Of a stretch of DNA of 5,480 nucleotides, positions 1-5,480 are shown in pieces. How positions within the stretch are numbered: position 1 is the stretch's first letter; every line of letters begins with the position of its first letter. Source of the stretch: Planktotalea sp. (lineage in GTDB: Bacteria; Pseudomonadota; Alphaproteobacteria; Rhodobacterales; Rhodobacteraceae). The DNA lies in contig JAHEGL010000193.1 in NCBI GenBank assembly GCA_024645145.1, positions 1-5,480 of the forward strand, given 5' to 3'. A program made the position numbers and the translations under genes. The notes beneath the pieces were generated by a model, which did not search any database, had not been told where the DNA came from, and saw only the letters and a program-made list of their open reading frames with translations.

Positions 1-2685
1 ATCAACAAACACTTGAGCCGCTTTTTGCCAGCTGGGTTCTATTACAAAATGTTCATCCATCCGCGTCCTTTGTGGAAGCATGTGTACGAACCGTTTATCC
101 GCCAGTCTGCGGGTCTTGGCAAAGCGCCGCGTGCCGAGGATCGTGATCCAGACACCTATGAGCACTTCTATCATTTCACAGATGTGATGGTGATCGGTGG
201 CGGTGTCGCAGGTTTGCAAGCTGCCAAAGCTGCGGCGCTGACGGGTGTCAAAGTACTGCTCGTCGAACAGACCGCCCATTGGGGTGGACGCGCGCCAGTT
301 GATGGTGGCGAGGTCGATGGCCTGCCTGTGGAAAACTATGTGGATAACCTAGTTGCAGAGCTATCTGCGATGGACAACGTCACCATGCGCAACAGGCTGA
401 TGGGCGCGGGTGTTTATGATCATGGTTATGTGCTCGGCTACGAACGTTTGCGCGATCATAAGCCTGCTGATGTGGGCCCACGCCATCGACTTTGGCGCAT
501 TCGCGCGACGCAAATTGTGACGGCTACAGGCGCGATCGAGCGTCCGCTCAGTTTTGCTGGCAATGACATTCCGGGCGTGATGTTGGCGGGTGCTGTGCGC
601 GATTATGCAGTGAATTTTGGCGTCTCTGTCGGAGACCGTACAGTTGTTGTGACGAACAATGATGATGCGTATCGCACGGCGATCACGTTGAAGGTGCTTG
701 GCCTTGAAGTGCCGTGCATCTTAGATGCGCGCTCAGAAGGTGGTGGTGCTTTGGCCGAAGAGGCGAAAGCGCTGGGGATCCGCGTTGAGAACGGCAAAGC
801 CATCGCTAAGGTCAAAGGCAGCAAACGTGTGATCGGCGTATCGCTTTGTGCGCAGGCTGGCGAAGGGGCGGAATTGGAAGAAATCGCCTGCGACGCCGTC
901 GCAATGTCGGGCGGTTGGTCACCTGTAGTGCACCTGTGGTCGCATTGCGGGGGCAAGTTGACTTGGGATGAACAGCAATCGCACTTCCGTCCAGATGCAG
1001 AGCGTCCACCGCTTGGTTCGAAAGGCGAGGGCTTTGTGTCTGTCGCAGGCTCTGCGAACGGTCATATGCAGCTGGCAGAACTGATTGGCGACGCCCATGG
1101 TGCGGGTCTTGCCGCGGGCAAAGCGGCCGGTGGCAGCAGCGCCAAAGCTGCCATTCCTGAGGGGGCTCCGACGTCTGAAAATCCTGTTGAGCCTGTTTGG
1201 CTTATGCCGCAAGGCGCAGGGATCAAGTTGCGTTCAAAAACGTGGTTGGACTACCAGAATGATGTTAAAGTGTCTGACGTACAACTGGCCGCACAAGAAG
1301 GCTTTGAAAGTGTTGAACATGCCAAGCGTTACACCACTTTGGGCATGGCGACAGATCAAGGTAAATTAAGTAATATCAATGGTTTGGCGATTCTTTCTGA
1401 TGCATTGGGCCAACCTATTCCGCAGACTGGGACAACAACATTCCGTCCCCCTTACACACCTATTTCGATGGGTGCGATTGGTGGTGAAGCGCGAGGCATA
1501 GTGTTTCAGCCTTTGCGTAGAACGCCGCTCTATGAATGGAGCGATTCGCATGGGGCCGACTGGGAGCCCGTAGGCGCGTGGCGTCGTCCTTTTGTATATT
1601 TGCAACCCGGTGAGAGCGTGTATGACGCGGTCAATCGTGAAGTGAAAAACACGCGTGAAAATCTGGGGCTGCTGGATGCCTCGACGCTTGGCAAGCTCAT
1701 TGTCAAAGGGCCTGACGCGGGTAAGTTTCTTGATATGCTCTACACCAATATGATGAGCACTTTGAAGGTCGGCAAATGCCGTTATGGTTTGATGTGTTCA
1801 GAAAATGGTTTTTTGATTGATGACGGCGTTGTTGCGCGGCTCGATGAAAACACTTTCTTGTGTCACACGACGACAGGTGGCGCGGACACGATCCATGGTC
1901 ATATGGAAGAATGGCTGCAAACCGAGTGGTGGGATTGGAATGTGTACGTTGCCAATGTGACGGAGCAATTTGCGCAGATCGCGGTGGTTGGTCCAAATGC
2001 GCGCAAAGTCCTCGAAAAGCTTGGTGGCATGGATGTTTCGAAAGACGCATTGGGCTTCATGGAGTGGGCAGATGGTACGATTGGCGGGTTTGATGCACGG
2101 GTCTTTCGGATCTCCTTTTCAGGCGAGTTAAGCTATGAGATTGCTGTTCCTGCGTCCCAAGGTTTGGCATTCTGGGAAGCTTTGAACGCTGCGGGCGAAG
2201 AATTCGGCGCGATGCCTTATGGCACAGAAACACTGCATATTTTGCGCGCTGAAAAAGGCTTCATTATGATTGGCGACGAGACCGATGGAACAGTGATCCC
2301 GCAGGATCTCAACTTGCAATGGGCGTTGAGCAAGAAGAAAGAAGACTACCTTGGTAAACGCGCGCATCAGCGATCTCATATGGCGGATCCTGAGCGATGG
2401 AAGTTAGTCGGCTTAGAAACTGTAGATAAATCTGTGCTACCTGATGGTGCATATGCTGTTGAAGAGGGCGTAAACGCCAATGGACAACGCAATATGTCCG
2501 GGCGTGTGACGTCGACGTATTATTCAGCGAACTTGGAGCGTGGCATTGCAATGGGATTGGTAAAGAACGGGCCGGATCGTATGGGCGAGGTGATTGATTT
2601 TCCAAAGATCGATGGCACAGTTGTGAAAGCAAAGATTGTTGATCCAGTGATCTATGACCCAGAGGGGGCGAAGCAAAATGTCTAA
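1..2685 (+). CDS. soxA: Sarcosine oxidase alpha subunit, 5'-truncated by window edge
   Basis: Large subunit of cytosolic heterotetrameric sarcosine oxidase, which converts sarcosine, O2 and tetrahydrofolate to glycine, H2O2 and 5,10-methylene-tetrahydrofolate. The frame is open from base 1 (I-N-K-H-L-S-R-F-L-P), so the start lies upstream. 894 residues are present; the family is usually about 1000, so roughly 100 N-terminal residues (the ferredoxin-like domain) are missing. Visible parts in order: a dinucleotide-binding GGGVAG motif at 196-213 with a following acidic-end strand (LLVEQ); a second nucleotide-binding segment VVVTNNDDAYRTA near 643-680; the family signatures SGGWSPVVHLWSHCGGKL near 910-960 and KRYTTLGMATDQGK near 1324-1365; then, from about 1580, a T-protein-like (GcvT) folate-binding domain with the LIDDGVV segment near 1813-1830, whose aspartate corresponds to the folate-contacting one in T-proteins, and a C-terminal barrel to the TAA stop. 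No frameshift is seen. It overlaps soxG by 8 bases, implying translational coupling. Confidence 0.96.
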   Translation: MNKHLSRFLPAGFYYKMFIHPRPLWKHVYEPFIRQSAGLGKAPRAEDRDPDTYEHFYHFTDVMVIGGGVAGLQAAKAAALTGVKVLLVEQTAHWGGRAPVDGGEVDGLPVENYVDNLVAELSAMDNVTMRNRLMGAGVYDHGYVLGYERLRDHKPADVGPRHRLWRIRATQIVTATGAIERPLSFAGNDIPGVMLAGAVRDYAVNFGVSVGDRTVVVTNNDDAYRTAITLKVLGLEVPCILDARSEGGGALAEEAKALGIRVENGKAIAKVKGSKRVIGVSLCAQAGEGAELEEIACDAVAMSGGWSPVVHLWSHCGGKLTWDEQQSHFRPDAERPPLGSKGEGFVSVAGSANGHMQLAELIGDAHGAGLAAGKAAGGSSAKAAIPEGAPTSENPVEPVWLMPQGAGIKLRSKTWLDYQNDVKVSDVQLAAQEGFESVEHAKRYTTLGMATDQGKLSNINGLAILSDALGQPIPQTGTTTFRPPYTPISMGAIGGEARGIVFQPLRRTPLYEWSDSHGADWEPVGAWRRPFVYLQPGESVYDAVNREVKNTRENLGLLDASTLGKLIVKGPDAGKFLDMLYTNMMSTLKVGKCRYGLMCSENGFLIDDGVVARLDENTFLCHTTTGGADTIHGHMEEWLQTEWWDWNVYVANVTEQFAQIAVVGPNARKVLEKLGGMDVSKDALGFMEWADGTIGGFDARVFRISFSGELSYEIAVPASQGLAFWEALNAAGEEFGAMPYGTETLHILRAEKGFIMIGDETDGTVIPQDLNLQWALSKKKEDYLGKRAHQRSHMADPERWKLVGLETVDKSVLPDGAYAVEEGVNANGQRNMSGRVTSTYYSANLERGIAMGLVKNGPDRMGEVIDFPKIDGTVVKAKIVDPVIYDPEGAKQNV
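2661..2668 (+). promoter_or_regulatory. Ribosome binding site of soxG
   Basis: A purine run, AGAGGGGG, lies inside the last codons of soxA, 9 bases before the ATG at 2678. It selects that ATG over an in-frame ATG at 2654, which would lie upstream of the site and add eight residues (MTQRGRSK) not typical of the family. Confidence 0.75.
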
Positions 2686-3244
2686 TGTTGTGAGTGCTTT
2701 GCCAAATGCCTCCTTTGCGGATGGGATTGCGGATGTTCGTGAAATGGGCTTGCGCGGAATGATCACCTTGCGTGGTGATTTGAGCGACAAGAAGCTAATC
2801 AAGGCGGTGAAGGCGATTACTGGCGCGATGCCTGAACAACGCATGATTGCTGTGAAGGGCGAGTCTGGAGCCGCTTGGATGAGCCCGGATGAGTTGCTTT
2901 TGATGGTGCCGCATGGCCACGCGCCGAGCACTGTTGAAAGTTTGAATGCCGCTTTGAAGGGTACGCATTTTCTTGCGGCCAACGTTTCTGACGCCCGCGC
3001 GGTGTTTGAAGTATCGGGTCCTTGCGCACGCGAAGTTATGGCAAAACTTGCCCCGGTTGATTTTGCGCGCGGTGCGTTTGAGATGGGCATGTTTCGCCGC
3101 ACACGCATGGCGCAGGTGCCTGCTGCGTTTTGGATGAATGGTGAGAATTCATTTACGATCGTGTGTTTTCGCTCGGTTGGCGAGTACATGTTTGATTTAC
3201 TGAGCGTTGCAGCGCAAACCGGATCAGAGGTAAACGCGCTATAA
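2678..3244 (+). CDS. soxG: Sarcosine oxidase gamma subunit
   Basis: Smallest or second-smallest subunit of the four-subunit sarcosine oxidase. It carries no cofactor in the known structures and packs against the alpha subunit. The protein has 188 residues, the normal length for the family. Recognisable family segments are MSNVVSAL at the N-terminus, REMGLRGMITLRGDL (21-35), WMSPDELLLMV (67-77), NVSDARAVFEVSGP (102-115), REVMAKLAPVD (118-128), RRTRMAQVPAAFW (140-152) and VCFRSVGEYMFDLL (162-175). The fold is distantly related to the folate-binding T-protein domain, but no catalytic residues are expected. The start at 2678 is supported by an AGAGGGGG site 9 bases upstream and by the MSN-type N-terminus. 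The gene overlaps the end of soxA by 8 bases and appears to be the last gene of the operon. All ten Phe codons are TTT, unlike sodB downstream. Confidence 0.94.
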   Translation: MSNVVSALPNASFADGIADVREMGLRGMITLRGDLSDKKLIKAVKAITGAMPEQRMIAVKGESGAAWMSPDELLLMVPHGHAPSTVESLNAALKGTHFLAANVSDARAVFEVSGPCAREVMAKLAPVDFARGAFEMGMFRRTRMAQVPAAFWMNGENSFTIVCFRSVGEYMFDLLSVAAQTGSEVNAL

Positions 3245-3254
3245 AACGCGTTTA
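3231..3254 (+). terminator. Hairpin across the soxG stop, possible operon end
   Basis: TAAACGCG (3231-3238) and CGCGTTTA (3247-3254) form a perfect 8-bp stem with an 8-base loop containing the soxG TAA stop. The right arm also sits within a 10-bp palindrome, AAACGCGTTT (3244-3253). No T-run follows, so it is not a convincing intrinsic terminator. It could instead protect the 3' end of the sox message or act with Rho. Confidence 0.3.
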
Positions 3255-3279
3255 GGCGCTTCAATCAGATGTGCTGTGC

Positions 3280-3297
3280 GATTTTTCTAGAAAAATC
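3280..3297. repeat. Perfect 18-bp palindrome upstream of sodB
   Basis: GATTTTTCTAGAAAAATC reads identically on both strands, with no mismatch and no spacer. It lies between soxG and sodB; its centre is about 58 bases upstream of the start point inferred from the promoter at 3312-3340. It could be an operator for a dimeric regulator. As RNA it could fold into a weak 7-bp A/U-rich hairpin with a CUAG loop, so a role at the end of the sox transcript is an alternative. I do not match it confidently to a known regulator box. Confidence 0.6.
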
Positions 3298-3311
3298 AGG
3301 GGTTGCGGCCC

Positions 3312-3340
3312 TTGACGGCGGGCGCTTGTCGCTCTCTATC
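3312..3340 (+). promoter_or_regulatory. Predicted sodB promoter
   Basis: A -35 TTGACG (3312-3317; five of six to consensus) is followed after exactly 17 bases by TCTATC (3335-3340), a weak -10 with three of six matches. Strong -35 and weak -10 elements are common in alphaproteobacterial housekeeping promoters. Transcription would start near 3347, giving a leader of about 28 bases with a GAGGGG ribosome binding site at 3361-3366. Confidence 0.45.
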
Positions 3341-3374
3341 TGATGTAGGAAATACCAACTGAGGGGTCCATATA

Positions 3375-3974
3375 ATGGCATTCGAACTTCCAAATCTACC
3401 TTACGCGCACGACGCATTGGCCGACCACGGCATGTCCAAAGAGACGTTGGAGTATCACCACGACCTGCACCACAAAGCTTATGTGGACAATGGCAACAAG
3501 TTGATCGCGGGTACCGAGTGGGAGGGCAAATCCCTCGAAGAGATCATCACAGGGACCTATGATGCGTCTTCCGTAGCGCAGAACGGGATCTTCAACAACA
3601 TTTCCCAACTTTGGAACCACAACCAGTTCTGGGAGATGATGGGTCCAGGCAAATCCGCGATGCCTTCCGAGCTGGAAGCGGCGTTGAAAGAGAGCTTTGG
3701 GTCTGTTGACGCGTTCAAAGAGCAGTTCGCAGCAGCGGGTGCGGGCCAGTTTGGGTCTGGTTGGGCTTGGTTGGTCAAAAACGCAGACGGCGGTCTGGCG
3801 GTAACGAAGACAGAAAACGGCGTGAACCCATTGTGCTTTGACCAAACAGCTTTACTTGGCTGTGATGTTTGGGAGCATTCCTACTACATCGATTTCCGTA
3901 ACAAACGTCCTGCATATTTATCCAACTTCATGGACAATTTGGTCAACTGGGAGAATGTCGCCTCACGTATGTGA
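3375..3974 (+). CDS. sodB: Superoxide dismutase, Fe/Mn family
   Basis: Disproportionates superoxide to O2 and H2O2 in the cytoplasm; there is no signal peptide. The protein has 199 residues, normal for bacterial Fe/Mn SODs. The N-terminal helical-hairpin domain starts FELPNLPYAHDAL, and the alpha/beta domain covers about residues 95-199. By alignment from memory to E. coli SodB, the metal ligands are His28 (LEYHHDLHH), His82 (WNHNQFW), Asp164 and His168 (DVWEHSYY). The outer-sphere Gln is Gln78, the iron-enzyme position, while Gly149 occupies the place where Mn enzymes carry Gln. Phe85, however, is the Mn-type choice, so metal use may be Fe or either metal. GAGGGG at 3361-3366, 8 bases before the ATG, supports the start. 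Codon choice is biased to C-ending codons (Phe 7 of 10 TTC, His 7 of 8 CAC, Asn 12 of 16 AAC), suggesting high expression. Flanked by its own predicted promoter and terminator. Confidence 0.97.
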   Translation: MAFELPNLPYAHDALADHGMSKETLEYHHDLHHKAYVDNGNKLIAGTEWEGKSLEEIITGTYDASSVAQNGIFNNISQLWNHNQFWEMMGPGKSAMPSELEAALKESFGSVDAFKEQFAAAGAGQFGSGWAWLVKNADGGLAVTKTENGVNPLCFDQTALLGCDVWEHSYYIDFRNKRPAYLSNFMDNLVNWENVASRM

Positions 3975-4002
3975 GACAGGCTTTCTTAAGAGATTTCAAA
4001 CG

Positions 4003-4033
4003 CGCCGCCAGAAAGCATCTGGCGGCGTTTTTT
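4003..4033 (+). terminator. Intrinsic terminator of sodB
   Basis: CGCCGCCAGA (4003-4012) and TCTGGCGGCG (4018-4027) form a perfect, GC-rich 10-bp stem with a 5-base loop, followed directly by six T residues (4028-4033). It lies about 28 bases after the sodB stop. On the opposite strand the hairpin is followed by CGTTTG rather than a T-run, so it would be a weaker terminator for the convergent LOG gene. Confidence 0.93.
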
Positions 4034-4085
4034 GTTGCTGTGGGACGCTCCGCGGGGAGTTTATCTGGAAAAATGAAGCGTCGGT

Positions 4086-4625
4086 TTAGTGTAAAAGCTC
4101 AATCGCCTCTGTTGGGGTGCTAGCTATTTTGAAGAAGTCATTTACGGAAGCTTTGGCGAAGCCTTGGGTGATGATATGATCAAGAAGGTCGAGCAAGGGA
4201 TCCCAGTAGTTGTTTACATTGATCAACACGATGGGTTTTTGGTGTAGTTCGAGCTGTGCCCAAGTGAGCACTTCGAAGAATTCATCAAGCGAACCTGCGC
4301 CGCCAGGAAGCAGCGCGATTGCGTCTGAATTCATGAACATCACTTTTTTACGTTCATGCATGTTTTCGGTTACCACGTAAGAGGTCAGATCAGTTTTGCC
4401 GACTTCCCAATGCACCAAGTGCTGAGGGATCACACCGAAGGTAATCGCCTGATTGGCTTGTGCCGCACGGGCAACGCGCCCCATGAGACCCACATCGCCT
4501 GCGCCATAGACCAAGCGCATTTTGTGATCGGCTAAAAGTCTACCAAGCTGATCGGCTGCTGCACCATAGGCCGGATCTACCCCATCAGATGCGCCACAAA
4601 AGACACAAATTGAACGTTGTTGCAT
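4086..4625 (-). CDS. LOG-family protein (TIGR00730-type Rossmann fold)
   Basis: Related to LONELY GUY enzymes, which hydrolyse cytokinin riboside 5'-monophosphates and AMP-like nucleotides to base plus ribose 5-phosphate; the bacterial physiological substrate is often unknown. The protein has 179 residues, a usual length. Motifs: ICVFCGAS at the N-terminus (6-13), LVYGAGDVGLMG (38-49), a variant of the YGGG-x-GLMG nucleotide-binding loop with Ala42 for the second Gly, MHERKKVM (89-96) with the conserved Arg92, and PGGAGSLDE (107-115), the signature PGGxGTxxE with Ser112 for Thr and the conserved Glu115. Both catalytic-type residues are kept, so an active hydrolase is likely. Misannotation as lysine decarboxylase is common for this family. 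The ATG at 4625 follows an AAGGA site by 7 bases; a 20-residue extension to an ATG at 4685 is possible in frame but lacks family similarity. Convergent with sodB; divergent from the envelope-protein gene. No clear own terminator is seen in the 52 bases before the sodB terminator. Confidence 0.93.
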   Translation of the reverse strand: MQQRSICVFCGASDGVDPAYGAAADQLGRLLADHKMRLVYGAGDVGLMGRVARAAQANQAITFGVIPQHLVHWEVGKTDLTSYVVTENMHERKKVMFMNSDAIALLPGGAGSLDEFFEVLTWAQLELHQKPIVLINVNNYWDPLLDLLDHIITQGFAKASVNDFFKIASTPTEAIELLH

Positions 4626-4632
4626 CACGTGA

Positions 4633-4637
4633 TCCTT
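4633..4637 (-). promoter_or_regulatory. Ribosome binding site deciding the LOG start
   Basis: Read on the minus strand, AAGGA lies 7 bases before the ATG at 4625. An in-frame GTG directly before that ATG would leave only 4 bases of spacing, so ATG is preferred. A 10-bp palindrome, ATCACGTGAT (4624-4633), covers most of the spacer and the first bases of the start codon. Confidence 0.65.
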
Positions 4638-4650
4638 ATTTTCAGTGTTT

Positions 4651-4665
4651 TGACCGCGTAGGTCA
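4651..4665. promoter_or_regulatory. Dyad on the -35 region, possible operator
   Basis: TGACC (4651-4655) and GGTCA (4661-4665) are perfect inverted half-sites separated by 5 bases. The left half is part of the predicted rightward -35, so a bound protein would be placed to repress. A second, wider dyad, CGCGTA (4655-4660) with TACGCG (4677-4682), brackets the spacer and the -10. Short half-sites can arise by chance, so the regulatory role is inference. Confidence 0.35.
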
Positions 4666-4670
4666 TGTTT

Positions 4671-4676
4671 GTTATA
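4671..4676 (-). promoter_or_regulatory. Possible -10 element for the LOG gene
   Basis: On the minus strand this reads TATAAC, five of six to the -10 consensus, about 45 bases before the LOG ATG. No good -35 lies at 16-18 bases; the closest are GACTTG at 17 and TTGCGC at 14. It overlaps the rightward -10, so the two promoters, if both real, would compete. Confidence 0.3.
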
Positions 4677-4724
4677 TACGCGCAACGTCGGCGCAAGTCG
4701 TTGGCATATCGGAGATTGAGTGCA

Positions 4725-5480
4725 ATGAGCAAGCTTGCTTTCTTGACATCAGGGATGGGCATTACTGTTGGTGCCGGGACTGTTTTAGTCGGCGCGTTTG
4801 CGGTTGCAGGTTACATGAGTGGTGCGTTCACGGCAGAACAAGCTGAGACGGTCGAGGCGACAGACGTTGCTGTTGCGCTTCCTGTGCCTTCAGAAGAGGC
4901 GGAATTGATTGCGCCGAAGGTTGCAAGTGTTGCAGCCCCGCCAAAGACGCCGAGGTTTGATGTGGTGCGGGTCGAAACTGACGGTGCCGCAATGATCGCC
5001 GGTAGTGCCGCAGCGGGGAGCACAATTGCTATTCGTTTGAATGAGGATGTGGTCGCTGAAGTAAAGGCGGACGGGTCTGGTAAATTTGCGAGTTTCGTTT
5101 CATTGCCGAAAAGCGAAGATGCGCAAGTTTTAACGTTGGACAATGGGTCTGGCGATGCTCCCAGTGAACAAGTCATTGTTGCTCCGATCGTGGCGGCACC
5201 AACACCTCGGGAGGTTGCTGAAGAAACACCATCGCCAAAGACTGTTGTTGCAGTGGGGCCCACCGTTGCGCCAGCGGAGGATGCAGAGCCAGCGCCGCAA
5301 GTCGTGGCCGATGTTCAAATTTCCGAAGAAGGGCTTTCTGAACCAGGATCTGATGTTGGTGTCGAGGCAATCGAAGAGGGCAGCAGTGTTGCTAAGGCAG
5401 ATGTCGTGGTTGAGCCTGAAATCGAAACGACGAACGTAGAACAATCTGAGCCTGAAGCAGCACCGGAGCCACAACGGCCT
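4725..5480 (+). CDS. Membrane-anchored envelope protein, probable LysM type, 3'-truncated
   Basis: The frame is open from ATG 4725 to the window end (252 codons, no stop), so the C-terminus is outside. GGAGA at 4711-4715 lies 9 bases before the ATG. Residues about 4-31 form a Gly/Ala-rich hydrophobic segment after a single early Lys3, consistent with an uncleaved signal anchor placing the rest in the periplasm. Residues about 35-76 are a variable Ala/Glu/Pro linker. Residues about 77-152 (RFDVVRVETDGAAMIAGSA onward, with STIAIRLNEDVVAEVKADG) resemble the beta-rich, Ig-like repeat found in Rhodobacterales proteins that end in a LysM peptidoglycan-binding domain. From about 153 to the edge the chain is low-complexity and acidic, rich in Glu, Ala, Val and Pro, with few basic residues. 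The LysM assignment is from memory of the family; the domain itself is not in view. Divergent from the LOG gene. Confidence 0.85.
   Translation, partial: MSKLAFLTSGMGITVGAGTVLVGAFAVAGYMSGAFTAEQAETVEATDVAVALPVPSEEAELIAPKVASVAAPPKTPRFDVVRVETDGAAMIAGSAAAGSTIAIRLNEDVVAEVKADGSGKFASFVSLPKSEDAQVLTLDNGSGDAPSEQVIVAPIVAAPTPREVAEETPSPKTVVAVGPTVAPAEDAEPAPQVVADVQISEEGLSEPGSDVGVEAIEEGSSVAKADVVVEPEIETTNVEQSEPEAAPEPQRP

Larger units (their letters stand above)
4650..4678 (+). promoter_or_regulatory. Predicted promoter of the envelope-protein gene
   Basis: TTGACC (4650-4655, five of six to consensus) and TATATA (4673-4678, four of six) are separated by exactly 17 bases. The predicted start is near 4685, leaving a leader of about 40 bases with GGAGA at 4711-4715 before the ATG at 4725. 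This is the best sigma-70-type promoter I see in the window. Confidence 0.6.

Noticed and set aside
13..15. TTG at 13 as the start codon of soxA
   Set aside because: The frame is open to base 1 with family-like residues (INKHLSRFLPAG), and alpha subunits are about 100 residues longer at the N-terminus, so the gene is truncated by the window edge.
603..956. Minus-strand open frames inside soxA (also 1366-1605, 1703-2050 and 2309-2632)
   Set aside because: Low-complexity or Arg/Ser-rich translations, antisense to a continuous, well-conserved coding region.
2524..3264. 246-codon open frame on the minus strand opposite soxG, longer than soxG itself
   Set aside because: The predicted protein has no recognisable family segments and lies wholly antisense to soxA and soxG, both of which match known families along their length. 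It is a by-product of codon bias.
3396..3845. 149-codon minus-strand frame opposite sodB
   Set aside because: Entirely antisense to a complete SOD gene with all metal ligands; no family resemblance of its own.
4044..4082. Inverted repeat GACGCT/AGCGTC with an inner CTCC/GGAG stem as a terminator of the LOG gene
   Set aside because: The outer arms are 27 bases apart, the inner stem is only 4 bp, and no T-run follows on the minus strand.
4626..4685. 20-residue N-terminal extension of the LOG protein from an ATG at 4685
   Set aside because: It crosses the predicted -10 region and has no family similarity, and the AAGGA site fits the ATG at 4625.
4811..5263. Minus-strand frames of 150 and 114 codons opposite the envelope-protein gene (4811-5263 and 5130-5474)
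   Set aside because: They mirror the Ala/Glu/Pro-rich coding strand. The plus-strand frame from 4725 has a ribosome binding site, a signal anchor and an open reading to the edge, which explains the region better.
1..5480. Mobile elements, CRISPR arrays, tRNA or rRNA genes, riboswitches
   Set aside because: No transposase, integrase, regularly spaced repeats, terminal inverted repeats, tRNA-like cloverleaf or known aptamer core was seen by reading both strands; spacers are all under 140 bases.

Overview
The window looks like a chromosomal segment of an alphaproteobacterium of the Rhodobacterales (Roseobacter-like). The evidence is protein-level: the sarcosine oxidase alpha and gamma subunits have the wording I recognise from that group, followed by a single-domain Fe/Mn superoxide dismutase, a short LOG-family protein and an alanine/glutamate-rich, membrane-anchored protein of the type that usually ends in a LysM domain in these bacteria. 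Base composition is moderate (by eye, low to mid 50s % GC). I see no mobile element, RNA gene, CRISPR array or sign of recent transfer.

Layout: (1) 1-3244, plus strand: the distal end of a heterotetrameric sarcosine oxidase operon. soxA is cut at its 5' end by the window edge and overlaps soxG by 8 bases. The genes for the beta and delta subunits would be expected upstream, outside the window. (2) 3245-3374: a 130-base spacer with a hairpin across the soxG stop, a perfect 18-bp palindrome and a plausible promoter for the next gene. (3) 3375-3974, plus strand: sodB, followed by a strong intrinsic terminator. (4) 4086-4625, minus strand: a LOG-family (cytokinin-riboside-monophosphate phosphoribohydrolase-like) gene, convergent with sodB. 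(5) 4626-4724: a compact divergent control region with a well-spaced promoter for the rightward gene, a possible overlapping leftward -10, and a dyad on the rightward -35. (6) 4725-5480, plus strand: the start of a membrane-anchored envelope protein that runs off the window's right edge without a stop.

Function: SoxA and SoxG belong to the enzyme that demethylates sarcosine oxidatively to glycine, passing the one-carbon unit to tetrahydrofolate and releasing hydrogen peroxide. SodB removes superoxide and also produces peroxide. The two fit loosely as an oxidative-metabolism neighbourhood, but the terminator, the separate promoter and different codon preferences suggest that sodB is its own unit. 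The LOG gene and the envelope-protein gene may share control through their short divergent spacer.

I find no previously undescribed system. The items most worth checking are the 18-bp palindrome before sodB, the divergent control region with its dyad, the mixed Fe/Mn signature residues of the SOD, and the truncated envelope protein.
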